Shown: piece by piece, positions 1 through 9,118 of the stretch
How the letters are laid out: every line of letters starts with the position of its first letter
Numbering within the stretch: position 1 is the first letter of the stretch
Origin: Clostridiales bacterium
GTDB taxonomy: Bacteria > Bacillota > Clostridia > TANB77 > CAG-508
DNA length: 24,372 bases
Reading direction: 5' to 3'
NCBI GenBank assembly: GCA_004553715.1
Contig: SFKP01000014.1
Coordinates: 1-24,372, forward strand
Translations under genes and position numbers: made by a program
The notes under the pieces: model-generated
What the model saw: only the letters and a program-made list of their open reading frames with translations
Databases searched by the model: none
What the model was told of the DNA's origin: nothing

Positions 1-82
1 CGTGCTTTAGCTTAAGAAAAGAAAATGTCCAACCGACAGCAAGATGGAGCGGATTATATATTAATTAGTCTGAACTGTAACT
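1..82 (+). repeat. Dispersed palindromic element, copy A (cut by window edge)
   Basis: This is the right-hand part of a roughly 144-bp element found complete at 17820-17963 (minus) and 24003-24147 (plus). The copy starts in the central loop and contains the right inner arm (ending ...CCAACCGAC near 37), the AGCAAGATGGAGCGGATT segment and the conserved end TAGTCTGAACTGTAACT. The left half lies outside the window. It resembles a MITE or large REP-type element: short, non-coding, dispersed and self-complementary. No transposase is seen. Confidence 0.8.
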
Positions 83-110
83 ATTGCTTCAAAATATTAG
101 CTATTAAATC

Positions 111-139
111 TTGCATTTTAGCGAATGATATGTTAAAAT
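111..139 (+). promoter_or_regulatory. Sigma-A type promoter of secG
   Basis: TTGCAT (111-116) and TAAAAT (134-139) are separated by 17 bp, with a TGn extended -10 just before the second hexamer. The promoter lies 33 bp upstream of the secG start and just downstream of repeat copy A. Confidence 0.6.
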
Positions 140-171
140 GTATAAGTCTTGAAAAATAGGAGGAATGCTAA

Positions 172-411
172 ATGAAAATATTTTTAACAATAATTTATAT
201 AATAGTTTGTCTTATATTAATTGTATTATGTTTTATGCAATCAAAAGAGGATGAAGGAGCTTCTGGTACAATAGTTGGTGGTTCTTCTTCTAATTTCTAT
301 GAAAAAAATAAGGGTAGAACCAAAGAAGGTATGCTTAAAAAATGGACTATCATTTTAGGAATTATATTTATTATATTAACTATTATACTTAATATATTAT
401 ATATGATGTAA
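172..411 (+). CDS. secG: Protein translocase subunit SecG
   Basis: A 79-residue protein with two hydrophobic helices (about residues 2-22 and 57-77) joined by a Gly/Ser-rich linker containing GTIVGGSSSNFY. That linker is the SecG signature, and the length fits the family. SecG is the small non-essential subunit of the SecYEG membrane channel and helps preprotein export. An AGGAGGA ribosome binding site lies 7-8 nt before the ATG and a sigma-A promoter sits upstream. It appears to be a single-gene unit convergent with the germination operon: its stop is 2 bp from the end of the small ORF on the other strand. It has no in-frame CGG codon. Confidence 0.93.
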   Translation: MKIFLTIIYIIVCLILIVLCFMQSKEDEGASGTIVGGSSSNFYEKNKGRTKEGMLKKWTIILGIIFIILTIILNILYMM

Positions 412-413
412 TT

Positions 414-584
414 TTAAGTGCCTCTAATATATACCATAATAGTAGGCCAAATAAGTGAAATAATAGAAATAGCAATGAGGGTGATACAACCGATTTTATT
501 GCTATTTTTTTTGAGCTCAAAAATAGCATAACTTAGAGTTTTTATAAAAATCCAAACAGATAAAATACCAATCACAAAGTACAT
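414..584 (-). CDS. Small two-helix membrane protein, last gene of the germination operon
   Basis: A 56-codon ORF running from an ATG at 582-584 to TAA at 414-416. It begins 15 bp after the gerC stop and has a strong GGAGG ribosome binding site between the two. The product starts MYFVIGILSVWIFIK and has two predicted helices (about residues 2-20 and 33-50) around a short polar loop. Some Bacillus gerA-type operons carry a small two-helix 'D subunit' gene of about 60-75 residues that modulates receptor function. The position, size and topology fit that role, but I cannot show sequence homology. It could also be an unrelated small membrane protein. Confidence 0.6.
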   Translation of the reverse strand: MYFVIGILSVWIFIKTLSYAIFELKKNSNKIGCITLIAISIISLIWPTIMVYIRGT

Positions 585-599
585 AAAATTTTCCTCCTT

Positions 600-1835
600 C
601 TATATTTTTGTGTATAAATATCCACTTTCTACGTTAGATGAAACATTAATTTTAAATGTGGAATTCTCATAGTTATTTAACCAATCTGTATCACACCAAT
701 CCAGCCATGTTAAATATTTTGGTAAGAAACAACGGCCAAAACCTACAATGTCCGATTTAAATTCTTTTGAGGTTTTATATAGATATGAAGATATATTTTC
801 TTCTAAATATTCATTTAAACATTCTTCCAAGAATTTTAAATTTTCAGAATCTGATAAATCAATAGTATAATCCATTGATGTAACATTTGCTTTAATACTG
901 ATATTACAAGAAATATAAGGAAAATTATTTACTAATTCGGCTGATATAGATGTATCTCGGTAAAGACCAATAGATAGTGAAATATTAGATTGAGTATTAA
1001 AAGGGTTAGGTATAACTATGATACCTTTTTCTAATTTATTTGTAACTATCAAATGGCATAAAGTTTCTAAATTGTTTAATTCGCCAACTAATTTATCTTC
1101 TTTAAAGGCTGTAAGTCCCATTATTTCTGTTTTCGAAGTAGAATTTATCGGTGTCTCACCAGCAAGATAATTACCATTTAATTTGTTTTCTGAATTTATA
1201 TCTTGAGTGTGCAAACTTTTATCATTAATATTAACTAACAATGTACTTGCCTGAGAGGTTGTATCTAATATTTTTTCGTAAAAATCAGCAAGATATATGT
1301 TGTCTATATAACCAGAATATGAACTTGAATTTAATATTAACTCATAATATCTTGCAGATACAGATTCTAAAGAAGGCTGGAACATATTTAAAAAGTCATT
1401 TGCAGTGCATTTACTGATTAATACATTACAATTTGGTCTAACTTCAATATTATTTACAAAAGTAAATATATATTCTGAAAGACCATCGTATGCTAAGTCT
1501 TCAGAAATAATTATTGCTTTACAATGTGATAAATTAATTTTTTTACTAATATAAGAATTAATTAAATTAATACCATGGTCAATTGTAGAGCAATCTACAG
1601 AAATAACACTGGCTGATTTATATTGAGAAGAGGACCCTCCATCACTAGAAGAAGCATTTGATAAAGCAGCGATTTGAAAACTAAGTTTTAAATTATTATT
1701 TTCTCCTTTATCGATTCCAACAGCAATAACATAAGCTAATGTTTCAATACTTACAGCATCATAACAACCTGTAAGAAAAGGAAGGCAGAGTACAAGAATT
1801 AGCAAGATAGCAATTATTTTATTAAAAGTTTTCAT
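600..1835 (-). CDS. gerC: Spore germination lipoprotein, Ger(x)C family
   Basis: A 411-residue lipoprotein. The N-terminus has a hydrophobic signal and lipobox FLTGC with the lipidated Cys at 24, followed by YDAVSIETLAYVIAVGIDK, typical of the Ger(x)C family. The length is within the family range (about 370-410). It is the C subunit of a GerA-type nutrient germinant receptor, anchored to the outer face of the spore inner membrane. The start ATG follows an AGGTGG ribosome binding site that begins just at the gerB stop, with an 11-bp intergenic gap, so it is co-transcribed with gerA and gerB. It has no frame break and no in-frame CGG. Confidence 0.92.
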   Translation of the reverse strand: MKTFNKIIAILLILVLCLPFLTGCYDAVSIETLAYVIAVGIDKGENNNLKLSFQIAALSNASSSDGGSSSQYKSASVISVDCSTIDHGINLINSYISKKINLSHCKAIIISEDLAYDGLSEYIFTFVNNIEVRPNCNVLISKCTANDFLNMFQPSLESVSARYYELILNSSSYSGYIDNIYLADFYEKILDTTSQASTLLVNINDKSLHTQDINSENKLNGNYLAGETPINSTSKTEIMGLTAFKEDKLVGELNNLETLCHLIVTNKLEKGIIVIPNPFNTQSNISLSIGLYRDTSISAELVNNFPYISCNISIKANVTSMDYTIDLSDSENLKFLEECLNEYLEENISSYLYKTSKEFKSDIVGFGRCFLPKYLTWLDWCDTDWLNNYENSTFKINVSSNVESGYLYTKI

Positions 1836-1846
1836 ATAAAATCCAC

Positions 1847-2941
1847 CTATCCTTTCTTTTGCTTTTTGTATTTCAAATTTGCTAATATTAAAATTATAGG
1901 GCTTAATATAAATATAATAGGTAAAGAAATATATTTATAAAAAAACTGTGTAATATATTTTATACTTGCGATATTGTTAAACACTAACGCACCACAAAAT
2001 GTTATGGCAGATAGCGGATAAATTAATATTTTCGAATTTTTAATATTTGTCAGTTTTTTAAAAATCTGCATAATGTAAAAACAACCAAAACTGCAGAAAC
2101 AAAAGGTGTTAAAAATCCAAAGTAATATAAAAATAGCATCTACTCTTTGTAAAAAGTTTCCAAACTGTAACAACCTTGTCAAAAGATATAATGAAAAAAG
2201 TTGTTCATTTGAAGTAATAAAAGAGAACGAAAGTAGCAAGCAAAATATAGCCAAAAATAAGTAGATAAAAGATATTATTACCGAAATATATGATATCTTT
2301 TTAAAATCTTTGCTATCTTTTAAATATGGATTAATAAAGAACAAATATGCAAGCCCTAAGAAAGAGAACAAGTTTGTCAATCCATATAAAAATGTTTCTT
2401 TTATGCCTAGCCCAAGTATTGGAAATAAACGCTCAAAAACAAAATTATCAGCAGAACCAAAGAACAGTATAAAAACACTTAAAAGCACGAATGGTATGAA
2501 AACAAGATTTACGCTAGATATGGATTTCAAGCCATATTTTGCCATTATCATTATTGGAAATATGAATAACATTATTAAAACAATAACAGGAGTACTTGGG
2601 AAATATATTAATAAAAGTGCGTTGGCAAAATAGCTAATACAAAAGATATTATATATTAGGAAAAATAACATGTATATGATTCCAACAATAGTTTTAAATG
2701 TATTTCCACCTGCAAATTTAGCTACATCTACAATATCTTGATTAGGAAATTTATTAAATATTTGACAAATTATTTTAACAAAAAGAATTGCAATAATTCC
2801 AATAAAAATTATATTTAGCCAAGCACTACTTCCCGAGCTTTGTAAAATTATGTTAGGAATATTAAAAATTATTTGATTTACCATAACGGTGGTTATTAAA
2901 CCAATTGTTTCAATTGCGCTAAGGCGATCTATTTTTTCCAT
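1847..2941 (-). CDS. gerB: Spore germination permease, GerB family
   Basis: A 364-residue, highly hydrophobic protein with about ten predicted transmembrane helices, of the APC/amino-acid permease-like endospore germination permease family. It is the B subunit of the germinant receptor and the likely ligand-binding subunit. The N-terminus MEKIDRLSAIETIGLITT and the early helices are family-typical. Its ribosome binding site, GAGGAG, overlaps the end of gerA, whose stop is 5 bp upstream, so translation of the two may be coupled. The frame is intact. CGG occurs twice in the coding strand but only out of frame (within TCG-GNN). Confidence 0.92.
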   Translation of the reverse strand: MEKIDRLSAIETIGLITTVMVNQIIFNIPNIILQSSGSSAWLNIIFIGIIAILFVKIICQIFNKFPNQDIVDVAKFAGGNTFKTIVGIIYMLFFLIYNIFCISYFANALLLIYFPSTPVIVLIMLFIFPIMIMAKYGLKSISSVNLVFIPFVLLSVFILFFGSADNFVFERLFPILGLGIKETFLYGLTNLFSFLGLAYLFFINPYLKDSKDFKKISYISVIISFIYLFLAIFCLLLSFSFITSNEQLFSLYLLTRLLQFGNFLQRVDAIFILLWIFNTFCFCSFGCFYIMQIFKKLTNIKNSKILIYPLSAITFCGALVFNNIASIKYITQFFYKYISLPIIFILSPIILILANLKYKKQKKG

Positions 2942-2946
2942 TTAAA

Positions 2947-4631
2947 TTACTCCTCTTTATTATTAAATTTCCATTTTCTACTAATGTGTGCAGCTTCCAT
3001 AGGCCTTTTTGTATTTAAAAAGTCAGCTCTATATTCCCTTTTCCAAATAGGATTTTGGAAAAAGGAAGTATTTGAGTCTGAATTAGAAATAGGCGTATAA
3101 GGCGAAAGGTAGGGTACTCCAAATGAGTGTAAATTTGATAAAATGCTGAGTTGGATGGAGATTCCAATAGCAATTCCTAAAAATCCAAAAAGATAGCCTA
3201 AAAAAATATATAAAAACTTAAATATTCTTAAAGTAAAACTTAATGAAAAGTCTGGAATAGAGAAAGAACATATTCCCGTAAATGCTACAATTATAATTAA
3301 AACAGGGCTAACTATGTTTGCACTAACTGCGGCATCTCCTAAAATTAAAGCACCGAATAATTCCTATTGTTGGTCCAATTGGTGTAGGAATTCTAAGACC
3401 TGCTTCACGAATAAGTTCAAATGAAATCTCCATAATTAATATTTCCACAATGATTGGAAATGGTACTGAATTTCTTGCAGAAGCCATTGTAAACAGTAAT
3501 TCCGTAGGGATTAATTCTATATGATAATTTGTTATTGCAACATATAAGCCGTGGCAAAAGTGATGTAAAAAATGCTGCAATAATTCTAATAAATTTTAAT
3601 AAATTAGCATATTGATGTTTTAAATTTATATCCTCAGGAGAAGATAAAAAGTCCACAAAAACACCGGGCATAATTAGTGAATATGGACTGCCGTTAACTA
3701 ATACAACGACTCGTCCTTCTAAAATATGATGTACAGCCTTATCAGGCCTTTCCGTTGCAATTAGTTGTGGAAAAATTATTCTACTGTTATCTTGAATTAA
3801 TTGTTCTAATTGCCCAGAAGATACTATATAATCTATGGCTAAATTATTGATTCTATATTTTACTTCATTTATAAGGTCTTCATTTGCAATATTTTTCATA
3901 TAGCATATAGCTACAGAGGTTTTGCTAATTTTACCAACAGAGGTGTTTTCAATAATTAAATTTTCATTATTAATAAGTCTTCTCAGTATAGAAGTATTTA
4001 TTCTAAGCTTTTCAACAAAGGCCTCTTGTGAGCCTCTTACCACAATTTCATTATTTGGAGAAGATATATCTCGAGATTTATAACCTTTTACATCAATTAC
4101 AAATGCAATATCTAGTGTATCTACAAAAAGTGCACAATCACCACTATTTACAGAAGATATGATGGATTCAAATTGTTTTTCTTTTTTAGTATTTGTTTGA
4201 GGAATTAACTTATCGAATAAATAATCTTCTAAATTCAATTTAGGGTTTGTTTTAATATTTGGATTTAAGATTTTAGAGCTTTTTTTTAGCATACGAGAAG
4301 AAATCATCAAAGGCTTCAATAAAAAATTATTTATCATATCGGAATTTACCATACCATCAATTCCAACTAAAAAGGCATTATAAGACCTACCACAGTATGA
4401 TATGGTAAAATTTCTAAAAATTATATCACTACTTACTAAAGCATTTAACTTTACAGTAAGAAAATCGATATTTTCTTTAAGCATTTTAGACACAAGATTA
4501 GAAGAATCTGGAGTTAATTCTTCTAGCTCAATCAAAGCTTTTTTATCTGAATTTTCAGGTAAAATAAAGGAATATGAATTTGGTTCTTCATACAAAAACA
4601 GTTTTCTTAAAAAATCTTTCATACTTTTCAT
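2947..4631 (-). CDS. gerA: Spore germination protein, GerA family, with two CGG +1 frameshift sites
   Basis: Subunit A of a GerA-type germinant receptor: a large cytoplasmic N-terminal domain (to about residue 330), then a membrane region. Three open segments join into one family-length protein of 560 residues only if one C is skipped at 3551 and another at 3355. The first junction gives SLLPGLYVAITNYH, the second PIGPTIGIIGALILGDAAV, both recognisable GerA-family stretches. Without shifting, translation stops 40-odd codons after the first site, or 10 codons after the second. A sequencing error is unlikely because both breaks have the form of the other breaks in this window (extra C before GGN). 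The start is ATG at 4629-4631 with a weak AGGA ribosome binding site; MKS-MKD offers a second ATG three codons later. It is the first gene of the ger operon and divergent from gdpP. Confidence 0.88.
3353..3355 (-). other. +1 frameshift site CGG in gerA (second)
   Basis: Context on the coding strand is GGA ATT ATT C GGT GCT TTA. Skipping the C gives I-I-G-A-L-I-L-G, the conserved GerA segment. The zero-frame reading (Ile-Arg-Cys-Phe) stops 10 codons later. Frames on both sides check arithmetically with the stop at 2947-2949. Confidence 0.85.
3549..3551 (-). other. +1 frameshift site CGG in gerA (first)
   Basis: Context on the coding strand is CTT TTG CCA C GGC TTA TAT. Skipping the C gives L-L-P-G-L-Y-V-A, the proline-glycine turn conserved in GerA proteins. 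The zero frame gives P-R-L-I-C-C, which is unlike the family. Confidence 0.87.
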
Positions 4632-4716
4632 TTTTTCCTAAAAAAAGAAAAATATAACTACATATTAAAAAATAGTAAATGACTGTCATTGGGAACTTAA
4701 GATTTTTGACAGTAAT

Positions 4717-4745
4717 TTGACAAATTCAAGTATTTGGGGTAAAAT
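4717..4745 (+). promoter_or_regulatory. Sigma-A promoter of gdpP
   Basis: A perfect TTGACA (4717-4722) and a TAAAAT (4740-4745) are separated by 17 bp, 24 bp upstream of the gdpP start. A second TTGACA at 4706-4711 has no -10 at the usual spacing. Confidence 0.75.
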
Positions 4746-4769
4746 AAATAAGTTAAGGAGATAAATTTT

Positions 4770-6753
4770 ATGCAAAAAAATAAAAATGGAAATATTAAAA
4801 TTTTAGAGGCAATTGAATCGAAAACAAAGATTTATTTAGTTGTAATTGCTTTGTTATTTATAATAATTTCAATAGAAAAACCAGTATATATAATACCATC
4901 TATTATTTTATATACACTAATTATTTTATATACAATTTGGGTATATAAAAAGAGAAAGGACGAATTGTATAGTTATATTGATGAATTAACTTTTACTGTG
5001 GATACAGCAGCTAAAAGTACACTTATAAATTCACCATTCCCTTTAATAATATTACAATCAGATGGAACTATTATTTGGAGAAGTTCTAATTTCAAACAAG
5101 AATTTGAAAATATTGATATTGCTCCATATATCGAAGACACTATGAAAGATATAAAGTTAGATACAGAGACGAAAGAGAAAATGAAGATTGAAAAAGATGT
5201 TGAAATAGGCGAAAAAACTTACCATGTAATAGGTGATTATATTAGAATTAAGAAAAAAGATAGAAAAAGACAAAAAGAATATATGTCTGTAATATATTTT
5301 GTTGATATTACTCATCAAAAAGATATAGAAAAGAAATATGATGATGAAGAAAATTGCATAGGTATTGTTATGATAGATAACTACGAAGAGGTTCTGCAAA
5401 GAATCTCAGAGGAGAATAAATCTCAAGTAACAGCAAATGTTGAGAAAAAATTATATGAATGGGCAAACAGAATTGACGGAATAATGGTAAAAAAAGAGAA
5501 AAAACTAAAAGAACTAGAGCAAGAAAGGTTTGCTATTATTGATGAGATAAAAGAAATCGAAACAGAAGAAAAAATGCCGATAACTTTAAGTATTGCAATT
5601 TCTAATGAAGGTAAAAATAATTATGAAAAATATGAAGCCGCCCATACTGCAATGGATATAGTACTTGGAAGAGGAGGAGACCAAGTTATTGTAAGAAGTG
5701 ATGGAAAATATACTTTCTTTGGGGGCAAATCTCCAGAGCTTGAAAAGAGAACAAAAGTAAAAGCAAGAACCATATCACATGCTTTAGAAGAGTTAATGCA
5801 AAAGGTAGATAATGTAGTTATAATGGGACATACAAATGGTGATATAGATTCTGTTGGTTCAAGTTTAGGATTATATAGGTTTGCTAAAAACTTTGGGAAA
5901 GAAGCATATATTGTAAATAATACTTATGGTTTAACTTTGAAAACATTTATGGAGGAATTAACTAAGTTTGAGGAGTATCAAGATGTTATTATTGATAAAT
6001 CGACAGCCATTTCAAAAACGAATCAAAACACTTTATTAATAGTAGTAGATACTCATAAAAAAGGTTATGTTGAGATTCCAGAATTATTAGAGTTAACAGA
6101 TAAAATAGTAATAGTAGATCACCATAGAAAGGTTGAAGATTTTATTGAGAATGTAATATTAAGTTTCCACGAAGCCTATGCTTCATCTTCAGCAGAGCTT
6201 GTTACAGAAATTATTGAATATGCAACTAATTCAATTAAATTAGAAACAATTGAAGCGGAAAGTTTATATGCAGGAATAATGATGGATACTAAAAATTTTA
6301 CATTTAAAACAGGAGTAAGAACTTTTGAAGCAGCAGCATATCTTAAAAAATACGGTGTTGATATGATAAAGGTAAAAAAATGGTTCCAAAGCGATTTAGA
6401 TACTTATAATATTATTTCTAAAGTTGTTCAAGATACAGAAATTGTAAATGATACAATAGGAATATCTGTCTATGATACAATAGATAAAAATGCAAATCTT
6501 ATTTGTGCAAAAGTGGCAGATGAGCTTTTAACAATTAGTAATATTACAGCATCATTTGTACTAGGAAATACAGGAGATAAAATCTGTATAAGCGGGCGTT
6601 CTATAGGAGATATAAATGTTCAAGTAATATTAGAAAAAATGCGGAGGAGGAGGTCATATTACCCTTGCAGGAGCTCAAGTTGAAGGTATGACGATGGAAG
6701 AGGCAAAAAAAGAATTAATTATAAGAATAAATGAATATTTTACAGAAATATAA
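4770..6753 (+). CDS. gdpP: Cyclic-di-AMP phosphodiesterase GdpP with one CGG +1 frameshift site
   Basis: A membrane c-di-AMP phosphodiesterase. It has two N-terminal helices (about residues 19-57), a PAS-like region (about 80-170), a degenerate GGDEF-like domain (about 190-310), then DHH and DHHA1 domains. DHH motifs are visible: GHTNGDIDSVGSS, VVDTH, IVDHH and MMDTKN. The C-terminal DHHA1 motif GGGGH appears only if the C at 6642 is skipped. This gives M-GGGGHITLAGAQ and a 660-residue protein ending at 6753, the normal family size. Without the shift it ends at 6683 and lacks the GGGGH motif. It has an AAGGAG ribosome binding site and a strong sigma-A promoter. GdpP controls c-di-AMP level and so cell wall and potassium homeostasis. 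It is the one shift-containing gene here that is not a dedicated spore gene. Confidence 0.92.
6642..6644 (+). other. +1 frameshift site CGG in gdpP
   Basis: Context is GAA AAA ATG C GGA GGA GGA GGT CAT. Skipping the C restores the invariant DHHA1 motif GGGGH. The zero frame gives R-R-R-R-S-Y and stops at 6681-6683. Confidence 0.9.
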
Positions 6754-6843
6754 AATAAAGGTAAAAAAAAAAGTTCAAAAGATGAAATATAATAAGAAAA
6801 AGGCGTAAAATGTAAAAAACTTTTTTGGATAAGCTTTCTAAAT

Positions 6844-6876
6844 ATGACAAAATTTTTATGTACAAGGTATTAGAAT
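6844..6876 (+). promoter_or_regulatory. Candidate Spo0A-type sigma-A promoter of spoIIE
   Basis: ATGACA (6844-6849) and TAGAAT (6871-6876) each match a sigma-A hexamer at five of six bases but are 21 bp apart. In Bacillus subtilis, spoIIE and spoIIG have sigma-A promoters with this unusual 21-22 bp spacing, activated by Spo0A. The -35-like hexamer overlaps TATGACAAAA, which on the minus strand reads TTTTGTCATA, a partial match to the 0A box. Assignment is by analogy. Confidence 0.42.
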
Positions 6877-6908
6877 ATAAAAAAGTTTTAAGTTAAAGGT
6901 GATAAAAT

Positions 6909-9103
6909 ATGTTTCAAAATATAACAGATAAAATTCAAGAGGAAGAAAATATTAAACAAAACAATAAGAAAATAGAATTAAAGCATCTTTTGAACATAAA
7001 TGATATCGTAATATATATATTATCTTTTTTGATATCAACAGTTAGTTTTAATTCAAAATTTGCTCCATTTGGACTAGCTATTTTTGCAGCAGCTTGTAGC
7101 AATAAAATACCAGCAAGCTTTATACTTATTGCAACATTAGTAGGAACAATTGTAGGCTTTGGATTTGGCGAAGGACTTTTAATTATTATTGCTATGATTC
7201 TTATATTTAGGCCAATTGAAGAAGAAGACAGAAATGAGAAAATACATATTGGAGCGTTTGTCGTAATATCTATATTTGCTGTACAAATTGTAAAAATGCT
7301 TATTAAAGGTTTCTTATTATATGATTTGTTATCAAACATAGTTTATGCAATAACGACATATATCTTTTATAAAATTTTTGCAAATTCATTTATTGTAATT
7401 AAAAATTTTAAAATCAATAAAGCATTTTCGGTAGAAGAGGTCATGGGAGCTTGCCTTTTTATTTCAATTGCATTTTGCAGTTTTAGCAAATTGACTATTT
7501 TTGGTTTATCTTTAACTAATATTTTAAGTATAATGCTAATTCTATTTATGGGCTGGAAACATGGAATGCTAATAGGGGCAACAACTGGTATTACTATAGG
7601 AATGGTACTTGGCATTATAAACCAAGGGAATCCCGTACTTGTTGCGGCTTATGCAATTTCAGGATTAATTTCAGGTGCACTTAATAGATTTCACAAAATT
7701 GGAGTAATTATAGGATTCTTGATAGGGAATGCCGTTTTAGCTTATGTATATAACGGAAATACAATTCCTATTATTATGGCAAGAGAGATTTTAATAGCAT
7801 CATTAGGATTATTACTATTGCCGAACAACATAAATATTAATATTGATGATTTAATTGGAAAGAAAAAGTATCTACCTACTACAGCAGGAGTATTAGAAGG
7901 AAACACTGAAAGTACAATGAATAAGCTAAATAGTGTTTCTGAAACGATATCTCAAATGGCGAGAAGTTACGATGAGGCAGCAGGAGATGTAATAAAAAGA
8001 GATGAAGAGTTTTTAAGAGAAGCTAAAAAAAGTTTTCAGGAGGAACTTTTAAACAATCTAGAAGATTTTACAGAAAATATGTTATATGAAGATATCATAA
8101 CAAATGATGAGAACATTACAAGTGATTTGTATGATATTCTAGAACAAGAAAGAGAAATAAACAGCGAAAAATTAATTGAAGTATTAAACAAAAACAATAA
8201 TTATATTATTGGTATAGATAGTCAAGATTTAAAAATAAAAGCAAAAACTGAAAAAGATATTGAGCAAATCGTAAAAGCAGTAAATGCAACATATAGAATT
8301 AATAAATTAAATCTAATGTGGAAACAAAAAGAAGCAAGCAACAAGAAGGTCCTTGCAAATCAATTAGGAGGAGTTTCAAAGGTTATTTCTTCGATAGCAG
8401 AAGATATAACAGAAGGAAAAGAAAAGCAAGAGAATATAGATGCAATTTATAATCTAGAGATTGCAAAAGCAACTATAACAAAAGATAAAAGTGAAGTTTC
8501 AGGAGATAGATTTGCACTCGCAAAACTGGATGATGGAAAATTTATGCTAGCAATAAGTGATGGAATGGGTTCACGGAGAAAAAGCGGCTAAAAGCAGTTC
8601 AACAGTAATTAATATGCTTAAAAAAATGCTTACAACAGGTTTTAATAAAGATGTATCTATAGGACTTATTAATTCTGCAATAAACTTAAATTCTAATGAA
8701 GAAACTTTTGCAACAATTGATATATCAATTGTTGACTTAGTAAAAGGAAATATTGAATTTGTAAAAAATGGAGCTTGTCCAACATTTATTAAGTCAGGGA
8801 ATAATGTAGAAGTAGTAAAATCAGTATCGCTACCTGCAGGTATGTTAGATAAAATAGATTTAGTTGTATATGATAAAGATTTAAAAGAGAATGATATTAT
8901 TATAATGTGTACAGATGGAATTATGGAGGCAAATCAAGAGTATGATAATAAAGCATTATGGTTAAAAGATTTAATAGAAAAAATTGAAACACAAGATATA
9001 CAAAAAATTGCAAATATAATTATGCGGAGAATCCTTGGATTTAAACTATGGAATAGCCAAAGATGATATGACAATTATTGTAGCAAAAATAGTAGCAAAA
9101 TAG
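6909..9103 (+). CDS. spoIIE: Stage II sporulation protein E (SpoIIE phosphatase) with two CGG +1 frameshift sites
   Basis: SpoIIE is a PP2C-family serine phosphatase that dephosphorylates SpoIIAA and so activates sigma-F in the forespore. The N-terminal about 310 residues are a multi-helix membrane domain, followed by a helical linker and a C-terminal PP2C domain (about 530-730). Catalytic motifs: SGDRFA, DGMGSGEKA, TDGIMEA and DDMTIIV. The DGMGSG motif requires skipping C at 8574 (residues 555/556). The final helix and DDMT metal ligand require skipping C at 9025 (residues 705/706). With both shifts the protein is 730 residues, slightly shorter than the usual approx. 800. Without the first shift, translation ends at 8591 and the product is a membrane domain with no phosphatase. 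It has an AAGGTG ribosome binding site and dxs follows 15 bp downstream. Confidence 0.92.
8574..8576 (+). other. +1 frameshift site CGG in spoIIE (first)
   Basis: Context is ATG GGT TCA C GGA GAA AAA GCG. Skipping the C restores the DGMGSGEKA metal-binding motif of the phosphatase. The zero frame stops after R-R-K-S-G. Confidence 0.9.
9025..9027 (+). other. +1 frameshift site CGG in spoIIE (second)
   Basis: Context is ATA ATT ATG C GGA GAA TCC TTG. Skipping the C gives M-G-E-S-L-D-L-N-Y-G-I-A-K-D-D-M-T, the standard C-terminal PP2C motif with the metal-binding DD. The zero frame stops 13 codons later, before this motif. Confidence 0.88.
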
Positions 9104-9118
9104 TAAAATGGGGGAACA

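Noticed and set aside
2310..2633. 107-codon plus-strand ORF inside gerB
   Set aside because: Antisense shadow of a strongly supported membrane permease gene; no ribosome binding site or recognisable family.
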